A program made the position numbers and the translations under genes. DNA of 64,000 bases, from positions 1 through 64,000 of the forward strand of contig DASVAS010000052.1 in assembly GCA_036376245.1 (NCBI GenBank). The letters run 5' to 3'. Every line of letters starts with the position of its first letter. Within the stretch, counting starts at the first letter, position 1. Origin of the DNA: DATARR01 sp036376245 (GTDB lineage: Bacteria; Acidobacteriota; Thermoanaerobaculia; Multivoradales; UBA5704). The notes beneath the pieces are model-generated. The model had not been told where the DNA came from, searched no databases, and saw only the letters and a program-made list of their open reading frames with translations. Positions 47,710-55,672 of this stretch are shown piece by piece.

Positions 47710-48960
47710 CTACCCCTCCAGAATCCTCTCCAGCCGCGACAGCGCGTGATCCAGCCGGCGCACCGTCGGGTTGCCGGAGGTCGCGGCCTGGTGATGGTGC
47801 AGGACCTTCTCGAGCTCGACCTGTTCCCAGAGGCTCCGCTTCTCTTCGAGCACGTCCCGCCGCAGGGTGACCCCGTGGCGGGCCAGCACGGGCGCCAGCT
47901 CGTCGTAGCGGGCCAGCAGGGTCCGCCGCGTCGATTCGTAGGCGTGCTCGCAGACGGCGCGGCGCTCGGCGAAGCCGAAGATGTTGGTGAAGAACATCAG
48001 GTAATCGTCCCGCCTCGGCTGGATCAGCACGACGTCGGAACCCTTGAACTTGGTCTCGTAGGACGCCATCCCCACTTCCAGACGGGAGTGGATGATGGTG
48101 CGGAAGGTCTGCGAAAGCACCGTCGGCAGACCCCAGTCGAGCAGGTTGGTGGACCCCTTCATCACCCCCTGCTCCATGGCGCGGACAGTGTCCACCGGGA
48201 CGATCGGATTGATGCAGAGCACCAGATCCGCCCCCGCCTCCAGGGCGACCGAGGCGTGCATGCTCTTGAGGAGCACGCCGTCCACGTAGTGCCGCCCCTC
48301 GATCTCCACCGGCGAGTAGAGCCCGGGAAGGGCGCTGCTGGCCTGCACGGCCTGGGAGATGGGGACGTGGTCCAGCCCCGGCTCGCCGAAGCGCGCCGCC
48401 TGGCCCGAATCGAGGTCGGTGGCCACCACCACGAGATGCTTGCCGAGCTTCCGGAAATCGTCCGTCCGCCCCTTCATGCCGTAGATCTTCTCGAGATACC
48501 TGCGGACCGCCACGTTGTCGAACAGACCGACCGGCAGAGCGCGGGAGACCCGGGTGAGGGACTCCATGAGCGTCTGGTTCCGCCAGTCCGTGACCCAGTC
48601 CCACAAGGACTCGCCGACCAGCCGCGGCACCTTGAGACCGCTGTGGACGTACCCCTTGAGATCGGGGGTCAGGAAGGTTTCCGGGGTGAAGGGATGCTCG
48701 CCGGGCTCATGCGAGATGATGGCGCGGCACATCTGCGCCGACGTCAGGTTGTTGGCGAGGTTGGCGCAGATGAAGGCGCCGGCGCTCACCCCCACGTAGA
48801 TGAAGAGGTCGTTGAAGTCGACGCCGTCGAGAGCTTCATCCAAAGCCCGAAGGGCGCCGATCTCATAGATGGCGCCCTCCGGAGCTCCCGCGGCGACAGC
48901 GAGTCCGATCTTGGGGGAGCGGACGAGGGTACTGCTGGAACCGTTGCCGCTGCGCTCCAC
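47710..48960 (-). CDS. Patatin-like phospholipase, candidate PHA depolymerase
   Basis: A 416-residue patatin-fold hydrolase. Nucleophile motif GVSAGAF (about 58-64), oxyanion-type glycines (AAGAPEGA near 24), and the Asp of the dyad in HYVDGVLL (about 226). The family breaks acyl esters. A patatin-like protein is known as a native-PHA depolymerase in haloarchaea, and this gene sits 15 bases behind a phasin gene in the phaR operon. A role on PHA granules is therefore plausible but inferred. The GTG at 48960 has GGGGAGG upstream. No signal peptide is visible, which fits an intracellular granule role. Confidence 0.87.
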   Translation of the reverse strand: MERSGNGSSSTLVRSPKIGLAVAAGAPEGAIYEIGALRALDEALDGVDFNDLFIYVGVSAGAFICANLANNLTSAQMCRAIISHEPGEHPFTPETFLTPDLKGYVHSGLKVPRLVGESLWDWVTDWRNQTLMESLTRVSRALPVGLFDNVAVRRYLEKIYGMKGRTDDFRKLGKHLVVVATDLDSGQAARFGEPGLDHVPISQAVQASSALPGLYSPVEIEGRHYVDGVLLKSMHASVALEAGADLVLCINPIVPVDTVRAMEQGVMKGSTNLLDWGLPTVLSQTFRTIIHSRLEVGMASYETKFKGSDVVLIQPRRDDYLMFFTNIFGFAERRAVCEHAYESTRRTLLARYDELAPVLARHGVTLRRDVLEEKRSLWEQVELEKVLHHHQAATSGNPTVRRLDHALSRLERILEG

Positions 48961-48975
48961 CTGGATCCTCCCCGC

Positions 48976-49455
48976 CTAGGCGATGATGTTGCTCGGATCC
49001 GTCGGCGTCGCGGTGGCGGCCTCGGGGGTCACCACCGTGCCGGCGGCCGGCGTGGTGCGGGGCTTGAGCTGCTCGATCTTGGCGTTCAGCTCCTCGACCC
49101 GCTGCGTCAGGTTGCGGATCTCGTCCCGGGTGGGCACGCCCAGCCGGTGGAGGGCCGCGGTCAGGGTCTCGTCGAACTTGCTGCCCCAGTTCTCGAAGGC
49201 GGACTCGGCCTTGGTCTTGACCTGCGCGCCGAGCTTCTCGGCCTCCGCCTTCACGCGGTCCACCTCGACCTTGCCCTTGGCCTCGACGTCACGGCCGCGG
49301 TCCACCAGCCGGCTGAAGAGCTTGGTGCCCTCCTCCTCGGCGGCGGCCAGCGCGCCCAGCCCGGCGAGCCAGATGCGGTGAACGGACTCCTTGAGCTCGT
49401 CCTGCACGTTCTTGGTCTCGGTGGTCGTCCCGGTCGTCGTGGTATTCGGTTCCAT
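48976..49455 (-). CDS. Phasin family granule-associated protein (1)
   Basis: A 159-residue amphipathic helical protein with RIWLAGLGALAAAEEEGTKL (about 27-46), matching the phasin (PhaF/PhaI-type) start, then a long coiled stretch (VEVDRVKAEAEKLGAQVKTK) and a Thr/Pro/Ala tail. Phasins coat polyhydroxyalkanoate granules. The ATG at 49455 is used (GAGGTG upstream); a GTG four codons earlier overlaps the previous stop by four bases and is possible. It lies in the operon phaR - phasin - phasin - patatin. Confidence 0.85.
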   Translation of the reverse strand: MEPNTTTTGTTTETKNVQDELKESVHRIWLAGLGALAAAEEEGTKLFSRLVDRGRDVEAKGKVEVDRVKAEAEKLGAQVKTKAESAFENWGSKFDETLTAALHRLGVPTRDEIRNLTQRVEELNAKIEQLKPRTTPAAGTVVTPEAATATPTDPSNIIA

Positions 49456-49463
49456 GGCTTGCT

Positions 49464-50027
49464 TCACCTCGCGGTCTTCTTGGTCGTTTTAGGGGTCGTG
49501 GCGGCTTTGACGCTCTGGGTCGCTTTGGCGGTCCTGGCGGTCTTGGCGCGCGGCGTCTTCGCCTTGACATTCGCCTTCATAACAATGGCCGCGGTCTCAT
49601 TCTGAGGCGTCACGATCTCAACCACTTCAGGCGCGGCGGCCTTGGGATGATGCCGCCGCACGGCGTATTCGTCGATCTTCCTGGAGAGCGTCTCCAGGCG
49701 CGCGGAGAGGACCTTGACGTCGTCCCGCGTCATCACGTTGAACCGCTTGAGCATCTCGCGGCTCTCGTAAGCCACCGTGTCCTCCACCAGCCTGGTGAAG
49801 CCCCGCACGGTCTGATTGGCGGCGCCGGTGATCTTCTCGACCCGCTTCTTCCGCTCCTCTTCGACGGGGCGGCCCTTCTCCACGAGCTGGCCGAAAAGCT
49901 CCCGGCCGCCCTGCTCCACCTCGGCGACGACACCCAGCCCGGCGAGCCAGAGGTTGCGGCCGGTGGCCAGCAGGCGGTCGATCGTCCCGCCGGTCTCGTT
50001 CCCTATGTTCATCTGAGTCTGGCTCAT
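49464..50027 (-). CDS. Phasin family granule-associated protein (2) with Lys/Ala-rich tail
   Basis: A 187-residue protein. The N-terminal phasin helix is NLWLAGLGVVAEVEQGGREL (about 25-44), followed by a helical segment to about residue 120. The C-terminal 60 residues are basic, with many Lys, Thr and Ala (TARTAKATQSVKAATTPK), like the histone H1-like tail of PhaF that binds DNA. PhaF-like tails connect granules to the nucleoid. The ATG overlaps the phaR stop by four bases (ATGA). It shares a phasin motif with the next gene but they are not close copies. Confidence 0.85.
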   Translation of the reverse strand: MSQTQMNIGNETGGTIDRLLATGRNLWLAGLGVVAEVEQGGRELFGQLVEKGRPVEEERKKRVEKITGAANQTVRGFTRLVEDTVAYESREMLKRFNVMTRDDVKVLSARLETLSRKIDEYAVRRHHPKAAAPEVVEIVTPQNETAAIVMKANVKAKTPRAKTARTAKATQSVKAATTPKTTKKTAR

Positions 50028-50464
50028 TTCACGATCTCCTCGTTCTTGGGTTCTACCGCGACCACGTCGGCGGTCTCCAGCTCGGCCAGCGAGGCCTCGA
50101 GCTGCTCCAGACGCGACCGCAGGCTCGACATCTCTTCGCGGACCCGGCGCACCGGACCCAGGCGGTCGATCAGCTTGTCCACTCCCTGCTGCACCTGCTC
50201 CATGCCGCTGTTGACGGCGCGTTCGCCGACGCGGACCAGGTCGTGCAGCAGCTCGCTCGGCAGGAACGACGTCCCCTTGCGCCCTTCGTCCAGGATGATC
50301 TGCGTGAGCGTCTGGGACGTGACGTCGTTGTTCGTCGCGTTGTCCAACACCTTGACTTCCTGCCCCTGCCGGATCCAGTTGGCGATCTCATCCAGCGAGA
50401 CGTACCGGCTCTCCTCGGTGTCGTACAGCTTTCTGCTCTCGTAACGCTTGATGAGCCGGATCAT
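50024..50464 (-). CDS. phaR: Polyhydroxyalkanoate synthesis regulator
   Basis: A 146-residue PhaR. The DNA-binding domain is IRLIKRYESRKLYDTEESRY (about 2-21) with VSLDEIANWIRQG; a middle segment holds DVTSQTLTQIILDEGRK (granule-binding part), then a coiled C-terminus. PhaR represses phasin genes and is released by granules. It heads the operon, with AAGGAGG before the ATG, and overlaps the next gene by four bases. Three TTGCCGCA boxes around its promoter suggest autorepression. Confidence 0.92.
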   Translation of the reverse strand: MIRLIKRYESRKLYDTEESRYVSLDEIANWIRQGQEVKVLDNATNNDVTSQTLTQIILDEGRKGTSFLPSELLHDLVRVGERAVNSGMEQVQQGVDKLIDRLGPVRRVREEMSSLRSRLEQLEASLAELETADVVAVEPKNEEIVK

Positions 50465-50514
50465 GGAGGCCTCCTTTGTCCGTTTTCCATGGGCCGCGGC
50501 GGTTCCCGGGTTTG

Positions 50515-50582
50515 CTGCGGCAAGGGTAATTTACCGCACTGCGGCAAAGGATGTCAAGAGTTTTTTGACGCGGTGCGGCAAA
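50515..50582 (-). promoter_or_regulatory. phaR operon promoter with three repeated TTGCCGCA boxes
   Basis: On the minus strand TTGACA (50557-50552) and TAAATT (50533-50528) are spaced by 18 bases. TTGCCGCA boxes lie upstream of the -35 (50574-50582), in the spacer (50540-50548) and downstream of the -10 (50515-50523). This is a typical repressor layout. That the binding protein is PhaR is inferred from its autoregulatory habit. Confidence 0.6.
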
Positions 50583-50592
50583 GAGGGGGAAA

Positions 50593-50700
50593 AGGACTCA
50601 AAGGACACCAGGGACACCAAGGACGAATCAGCTCGTCCCTGGCGTCCTTTTGGTCCTTGGTGTCGTTGGTGTCCCTGGTGTCTTTGGTGTCCTTGGTCTT
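50593..50700. repeat. Long hairpin of 9-bp units, locus 3
   Basis: Left arm 50601-50624 (AAGGACACC units) pairs with 50662-50685 with two mismatches; the right arm has two more units. It ends two bases before the ArsA stop codon, so it may terminate that transcript ahead of phaR. Confidence 0.78.
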
Positions 50701-50701
50701 T

Positions 50702-51805
50702 CTACGACGTCCTGCTCACATACCGCTCCCACTCCGAGAGCCGGGAGACAAACACGTTCCCCAGCGCCTCCAGCGAGGCGAGATCCGTGGGCTCGTCCGG
50801 CATCAGGGGGACGTCCACCAGGGGTTGCTCGCGGGAGAGGAGCTTCGCCAGCTCGACGAGGCCCTTGCGGTCCCTCTCCCCCGCCCAGGTCAGCAGATCC
50901 CAGCCGGTGGGACTGCAGAGGTTGCTCGACGGGAGCTGCCCCGCTTCCACCACGAAGCGCGGGTGGACCCGGTTCACCACGATGGGGCCGAGGTTGTACC
51001 CCGCGTCGTCCAGGTGGCGGGCGAAGAAGAGGGTGTCCGGGATCTTCTCCTCCCCGGCGCCGGAGACCAGCACGAAGAGGGTCTGCTGGGACCGCAGCAT
51101 GGCTTCCACCTCGGTCGCCCGTTGGCGGAAGCCCTCGTAGAGCGGCGCGAAGGCCTGGAAGAACTCCGCCATGTCGCGCAGCAGGTCCATGCCCACGACC
51201 TCGTCCAGGAACCGCTCGGCGCGCCGGCCCAGCGCCCCCCATTTGGAGGCCGCCCGGAGATGCCCCTCCTCGTCGAACCAGGGCTTCAGGGCCACGCGGA
51301 TGGCGCCGCTGTCCAGGAAGCCGACGATGCGCGCCGGCGCTTCCAGGAAGTCCAGCGCCTGCCGGGTGGGCGGCGTGTCGAGGATGATCTGCTGGTACTT
51401 CCCCTCGGCCCGCACCTCGAAGAGGCGCTCGACCGCCATGTACTCCAGGATGCCCCCGAGCGTGCCCGAGAGGTGCTGGAAGAAGCGGTTCTCCAGCACG
51501 CGACGGCGCGACTCCTCGTCCGAGGCATAGCGCTCGATCAGCCGGTGGAAGGTGTCGCGGGCGTCCAGCAGGCTGGCGTACAGGGTGCCCGGGGCGTCCA
51601 GCGCCACCCGCACCTCCTTGTGCCGCGCCTCGTCCCCCACGCCCAGGGACTGCTTCAGCCGCAGCGAGGGGTCGAAGGTCATCACCAGCGTGTTGCGCCC
51701 CTCGCGGGCCGAGAGGACCGCCATGGAGGCGGCCAGGGTGGTCTTGCCCACGCCGCCGGAGCCGACGCAGATGATCAGCGGATGACGGTCGGAGATCAGG
51801 TCCAT
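50702..51805 (-). CDS. ArsA/Get3-family ATPase (subunit lacking the signature lysine)
   Basis: A 367-residue P-loop ATPase of the ArsA/Get3 group. The P-loop is CVGSGGVGKTTLA (about 13-25), where the deviant motif of the family would have Lys in place of Ser (GKGGVGKT). Switch-type regions are LVMTFDPSLR and IILDTPPTRQALDF. Length is shorter than duplicated ArsA and close to Get3. The start overlaps the neighbouring paralogue by ten bases, so the two probably form a heterodimer. Cargo is unknown; the family handles membrane proteins or metal export. Confidence 0.82.
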   Translation of the reverse strand: MDLISDRHPLIICVGSGGVGKTTLAASMAVLSAREGRNTLVMTFDPSLRLKQSLGVGDEARHKEVRVALDAPGTLYASLLDARDTFHRLIERYASDEESRRRVLENRFFQHLSGTLGGILEYMAVERLFEVRAEGKYQQIILDTPPTRQALDFLEAPARIVGFLDSGAIRVALKPWFDEEGHLRAASKWGALGRRAERFLDEVVGMDLLRDMAEFFQAFAPLYEGFRQRATEVEAMLRSQQTLFVLVSGAGEEKIPDTLFFARHLDDAGYNLGPIVVNRVHPRFVVEAGQLPSSNLCSPTGWDLLTWAGERDRKGLVELAKLLSREQPLVDVPLMPDEPTDLASLEALGNVFVSRLSEWERYVSRTS

Positions 51806-52722
51806 GCTCCCTCCCCCAGCTTCGCGGCGGACTCGGCGAAGCACTTGCCGAGCTGCGAGAGCAGCGCCGGCCCGCGGTCCATGGCGAGCTGCGGCAGCTC
51901 GACGCGCGGCCCCTTCCAGGCCTGGCGCAGGGCCGCCAGCTCCCGCTCGTTGATCTGCCGGCGGCGCCGCCACAGCGAGACCAGCTCGTTCTCCTTCTCG
52001 CCGGGGACCCCGGAGATAACCGCCGGCGCCGGCGGATAGAGGCCGTTGACCACCAGCAGCTCGGGATCGCGCTTGATCCGCTCGTTGAGGGCCGCCCGCA
52101 GCTCGACCGCCTCCTCCACCGGCATCTCCTCGGCCTGGGTCACCACCACGATGCCGGAGCGCTCCGGATCGGAGAGCATGGCCGCGAGGTCCAGCGCCAT
52201 GCGGGAGAACGGGCCGTTCTTGATGACGTCGGCCACCAGCAGCGGCGCCGCCAGCAGCGTGACGCCGTGGCCGGTGGCGGGGGCGTCGAGGACCACGGTG
52301 TCGATCTCCGGGCTCCCCGGCTCGGCCTTGCCGTGGAGCAGCCGGTAGGCGTGCCCCAGGATGGCCATCTCCTTGAGCCCGGGGGCGCCGTTGGAGAAGT
52401 GGTTGTAGATGGGGCTGTCCAGCACGCGGCGGGTCAGCAGCTCGAGCTTGAGCTGGTCGCGCACGACCTGGTCCAGCACCTGCCGGGGCTTGAGGTTCTG
52501 CACCCACAGCCGGGGCTCGGCGTGCAGGATGTCTCCCCCCGAGGGAGGCGTCCCCATCATCTGGTGCAGGTTCTCCCGGGGATCGACCTCGACGACGAGC
52601 GTCCGCCGGCCCATGGCGGCGAATGTGCGTCCCAGGGTGGCCGAGACCACGGTCTTGCCGACGCCGCCCTTGCCGGTGACCACCACGAGCTGGCGGCGCG
52701 AGAGTCGTTCGATCGGATTCAT
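51796..52722 (-). CDS. ArsA/Get3-family ATPase (subunit with intact P-loop)
   Basis: A 308-residue paralogue with the full deviant P-loop VVTGKGGVGKTVVSA (about 14-28). It also has LVVEVDPRENLHQM and VVLDAPATGHGVTLL as switch regions. It lies upstream of the other ATPase and overlaps it by ten bases. A TTTGCCGCA box identical to those in the phaR promoter lies 24 bases before its start. The small size relative to Get3 and lack of an Arg/Cys treble site argue against arsenite pumping; a link to granule or membrane-protein handling is inference. Confidence 0.85.
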   Translation of the reverse strand: MNPIERLSRRQLVVVTGKGGVGKTVVSATLGRTFAAMGRRTLVVEVDPRENLHQMMGTPPSGGDILHAEPRLWVQNLKPRQVLDQVVRDQLKLELLTRRVLDSPIYNHFSNGAPGLKEMAILGHAYRLLHGKAEPGSPEIDTVVLDAPATGHGVTLLAAPLLVADVIKNGPFSRMALDLAAMLSDPERSGIVVVTQAEEMPVEEAVELRAALNERIKRDPELLVVNGLYPPAPAVISGVPGEKENELVSLWRRRRQINERELAALRQAWKGPRVELPQLAMDRGPALLSQLGKCFAESAAKLGEGAWT

Positions 52723-52745
52723 GGCTGGCTGGTCCTTGCAAGACG

Positions 52746-52754
52746 TTTGCCGCA
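52746..52754. promoter_or_regulatory. PhaR-type TTTGCCGCA box upstream of the ATPase pair
   Basis: Identical to the nine-base core of two boxes in the phaR promoter, 24 bases upstream of the ATPase start. This suggests that the ATPase pair and the PHA operon share a regulator. Confidence 0.35.
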
Positions 52755-52856
52755 GGGCGGCATAAGAGGACGATATCAGAGTTGGGCCGTCCCCTTTTCA
52801 ACCTCTTGCGCACGATCAAGGGTAGACGGTCCACCACTCAAGCAAGGGAGAGAGCG

Positions 52857-53045
52857 ATGAAGAAGAACACGAAGAAGCTGACGCTGCACCGTGAGACGCT
52901 TCACAACATGGCTCAGGTCGCGGGCGGCGACACCCAATACACCCAATATAACCTCTGCATCTCGTACACCTACTGCAACTCCGGTTGCGGCTACATCTGC
53001 GAGTCCGCCTCCAACTGCGACGCGTCGTTCTGCATCTGCCAGTAG
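52857..53045 (+). CDS. RiPP precursor (leader shared with the lanthipeptide-type peptide)
   Basis: A 62-residue peptide. Leader MKKNTKKLTLHRETLHNM then AQVAGG; the GG at 23-24 is a likely cleavage site. The core of 38 residues has seven Cys, five Ser, three Thr and five Tyr (for example NLCISYTYCNSGCGYICESA). The leader is 70% alike over its first 18 residues to the one at 27671-27901. No modifying enzyme lies beside it: the ATPase pair is divergent and hemB follows. The enzyme from the other cluster, or from elsewhere, might act on it. AAGGGAG lies before the ATG. Function unknown. Confidence 0.75.
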   Translation: MKKNTKKLTLHRETLHNMAQVAGGDTQYTQYNLCISYTYCNSGCGYICESASNCDASFCICQ

Positions 53046-53129
53046 ACACGGCGGCGGCTCACCCCGCGGGGTGGGCCGCCAGCGGGCGCCAGGTCTCTAC
53101 CTTGGCCGATGCAGCCATCCGGGGCGACC

Positions 53130-53311
53130 TGCCCCTTCGAGACCTCACCCTCGGTCCCTCTCCCATCTCCCTGCCCCCCGCCCCCGGGAGAGGGAGGGCC
53201 CTGCGATCCAGGTTTTCGAGCTCGGCAAGACCGTTGAATCATCGTTCCCCCTCTCCCGGTTGGGGGGTGGGCGCTGGGAGAGGGGGCCAGGGGGTGAGGT
53301 CGCGAAGGGCA
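53130..53311. repeat. Intergenic TIR element, copy C (182 bp)
   Basis: Ends TGCCCCTTCGAGACCTCACC (53130-) and GGGTGAGGTCGCGAAGGGCA (53292-53311) are inverted repeats. The interior nearly matches copy A. It occupies the gap between the RiPP precursor and hemB, which has no gene. Confidence 0.72.
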
Positions 53312-53384
53312 TGCCGTCCTGAACGGCCACACTACCCGCCGGGGCGTTGCCTTCCGTCCCGTCCCGCGATACAACCGGCTTGCC

Positions 53385-54371
53385 ATGGCATTCCCAGAAA
53401 CCCGACTCCGCCGCTTCCGCCGTACCCCCGAGCTGCGCCGCCTCGTGCGGGAGACCCGGCTGTCCACGGACGACCTGGTCCTTCCCCTGTTCGTCTGCCC
53501 CGGCGAGGGCGTCGCCAACCCCGTCTCCTCCATGCCCGGCGTGTTCCAGCACTCCGTGGACCGCATCACCGAGACCGCCCGCGAGGCCTTCGCCGAAGGG
53601 ATTCGCGCCGTGCTGCTGTTCGGCATCCCGGAGTTCAAGGACGCCACCGGCAGCTCCGCCTGGTCGCCGGACGGCATCGTCCAGCGCGCCCTCCGCGCCC
53701 TCTCCAGGGAGGTCCCCGGGCTGGTCAAGATCGTGGACGTCTGCTTCTGCGAGTACACCGACCACGGCCATTGCGGCGTGCTCGACGGCCACGAGGTGGT
53801 CAACGACGCGACGCTGGAGAACCTGGCGAAGCAGTCCGTCTCCCTGGCCGAGGCCGGCGCGGACGTCATCGCCCCCTCGGACATGATGGACGGCCGGGTC
53901 GCCGCCATCCGCGAGGCGCTGGACGACGCCGGCTACTCCGCGACGCCGATCCTCTCCTACGCCGTCAAGTTCGCCAGCGGCTTCTACGGCCCCTTCCGCG
54001 AGGCCGCCGAGTCCGCCCCCAAGTTCGGCGACCGCAGGGCCTACCAGATGGACCCGCCCAACGGCCGCGAGGCGATGCGCGAGGCCGAGCTGGATTTCGA
54101 GGAGGGCGCGGACATGCTGATGGTCAAGCCCGCCCTGCCCTACCTGGACATCCTGGCCGCGCTGCGCCAGCGCTTCGACCTCCCCCTGGCGGCGTACCAC
54201 GTCAGCGGCGAGTACGCGATGATGAAGGCCGCGGCCGAGCGGGGCTGGATCGATTACAACCGCGTGATGATGGAATCGCTGATCGCCATCCGCCGCGCCG
54301 GCGCCGACCTCATCATCACCTACGCCGCCCGCGAGGCGGCGCGGCTGCTGGCGGAAGGGTGGGTGGAATGA
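53385..54371 (+). CDS. hemB: Delta-aminolevulinic acid dehydratase (porphobilinogen synthase)
   Basis: A 328-residue enzyme that joins two ALA into porphobilinogen. The Zn-binding loop is VCFCEYTDHGHCG (three-cysteine type), and the Schiff-base lysines are in SYAVKFASGFYG and MVKPALPYLDIL. The length is standard. The ATG lacks a clear ribosome binding site. The stop overlaps the hemL start by one base set (ATGA), so both are co-translated. Heme or corrin supply for the cell is the likely purpose. Confidence 0.96.
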   Translation: MAFPETRLRRFRRTPELRRLVRETRLSTDDLVLPLFVCPGEGVANPVSSMPGVFQHSVDRITETAREAFAEGIRAVLLFGIPEFKDATGSSAWSPDGIVQRALRALSREVPGLVKIVDVCFCEYTDHGHCGVLDGHEVVNDATLENLAKQSVSLAEAGADVIAPSDMMDGRVAAIREALDDAGYSATPILSYAVKFASGFYGPFREAAESAPKFGDRRAYQMDPPNGREAMREAELDFEEGADMLMVKPALPYLDILAALRQRFDLPLAAYHVSGEYAMMKAAAERGWIDYNRVMMESLIAIRRAGADLIITYAAREAARLLAEGWVE

Positions 54372-55672
54372 ACGACGACCTGATGCGGCGCGCCGAGCGC
54401 GTCCTCCCCGGCGGCGTCAGCTCCCCCGTCCGCGCCTTCCGGGGCGTGGGCGGCACGCCGGTCTTCGTGCGCTCCGCCTCGGGCGCCTATCTCGAAGCCG
54501 AGGACGGCCGGCTCTACATCGACTACATCGGCGGCTACGGCCCGCACATCCTGGGCCACCGCCATCCCGCCATCATGGGCGCCCTCGAGACCGCCCTCGC
54601 ACGGGGTACGGCCTTCGGCGCTCCCACGCTGGCCGAGGTCGAGCTGGCGGAGATGATCGCGTCCGCCTTTCCTTCCGTGGAGATGGTGCGGCTGGTCAAT
54701 TCGGGCACCGAGGCCACCATGTCCGCCCTGCGTCTTGCCCGCGCCGCCACCGGCCGCGACAAGTTCCTCAAGTTCGAGGGGTGCTACCACGGTCACGCCG
54801 ACCCGTTCCTGATCGCCGCCGGCTCGGGCGCCGCCACCATCGGCGTCCCCTCCTCGCCCGGCGTGCCCCAGGCGGTCGTGGCGGACACGCTCCTGGCCCC
54901 CTACAACGACCTCGAAGCCGTCGAGCGCCTGTTCGAGATCCACCGCGACGGCATCGCCGCCGTGATCGTCGAGCCCGTCGCCGGCAACATGAACCTGGTG
55001 CCGCCCGCGCCGGGCTTTCTCGAAGGCCTGCGCGCCCTCTGCGACCGGCACGGCTCGCTGCTCCTCTTCGACGAGGTGATGACCGGCTTCCGCGTGGCCT
55101 GGGGCGGCGTGCAGACCGTGACGGGGATCGATCCCGACCTCACCACCCTCGGCAAGGTGATCGGCGGCGGTCTTCCTCTGGCCGCCTACTGCGGACCGCG
55201 GAAGCTGATGTCGATGATCGCGCCCGCCGGTCCCGTCTACCAGGCGGGCACGCTCTCCGGCAATCCGCTCGCCGTGGCGGCCGGCCGGGCGGCCCTGACC
55301 GAATTGGGGAAAGACGTGGACTGCCCGTACGAGAAGCTGGAGGCGACCGGCGAGCGCCTCCAGAGCGGAATCGTGGAAGCGGCGCACCGCCACGGCCTCC
55401 CCTGCCGCGTCGAGCGCCGGGGGGCGATGATGGGCCTCTTCTTCACCAACGGCCCCCTGCGCAACCTGGAGGACGTCCACGCCACCGACCGCGCGCTCTT
55501 CTCGCGCGTCTTCCACCTGCTCCTCCAGAAGGGCGTCCACCTGCCCCCCTCGCCGTACGAGGCGATGTTCTTCTCCACGGCCCACGACGAATCCGTGATC
55601 CAGGCCACCCTCGTCGCCTTCGACGAGGCCTTCGCCGAAGCCGCTTCCTCCCGGGAGACGGCCGCGCCATGA
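54368..55672 (+). CDS. hemL: Glutamate-1-semialdehyde 2,1-aminomutase
   Basis: A 434-residue class III aminotransferase that makes ALA from glutamate-1-semialdehyde. It begins with the family motif LPGGVSSPVRAF; the PLP Lys lies in TLGKVIGGGLP, and the phosphate site NSGTEAT is present. The ATG overlaps the hemB stop by four bases, and the stop overlaps the thiO start by four bases. No hemA is near, so the glutamyl-tRNA step is encoded elsewhere. Length is normal (about 425-435). Confidence 0.96.
   Translation: MNDDLMRRAERVLPGGVSSPVRAFRGVGGTPVFVRSASGAYLEAEDGRLYIDYIGGYGPHILGHRHPAIMGALETALARGTAFGAPTLAEVELAEMIASAFPSVEMVRLVNSGTEATMSALRLARAATGRDKFLKFEGCYHGHADPFLIAAGSGAATIGVPSSPGVPQAVVADTLLAPYNDLEAVERLFEIHRDGIAAVIVEPVAGNMNLVPPAPGFLEGLRALCDRHGSLLLFDEVMTGFRVAWGGVQTVTGIDPDLTTLGKVIGGGLPLAAYCGPRKLMSMIAPAGPVYQAGTLSGNPLAVAAGRAALTELGKDVDCPYEKLEATGERLQSGIVEAAHRHGLPCRVERRGAMMGLFFTNGPLRNLEDVHATDRALFSRVFHLLLQKGVHLPPSPYEAMFFSTAHDESVIQATLVAFDEAFAEAASSRETAAP

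Noticed and set aside
50702..52722. An arsenite export (arsA) function for the ATPase pair.
   Set aside because: No arsB, arsD or arsR nearby and no metal-site cysteines seen; family membership alone does not support arsenic resistance.
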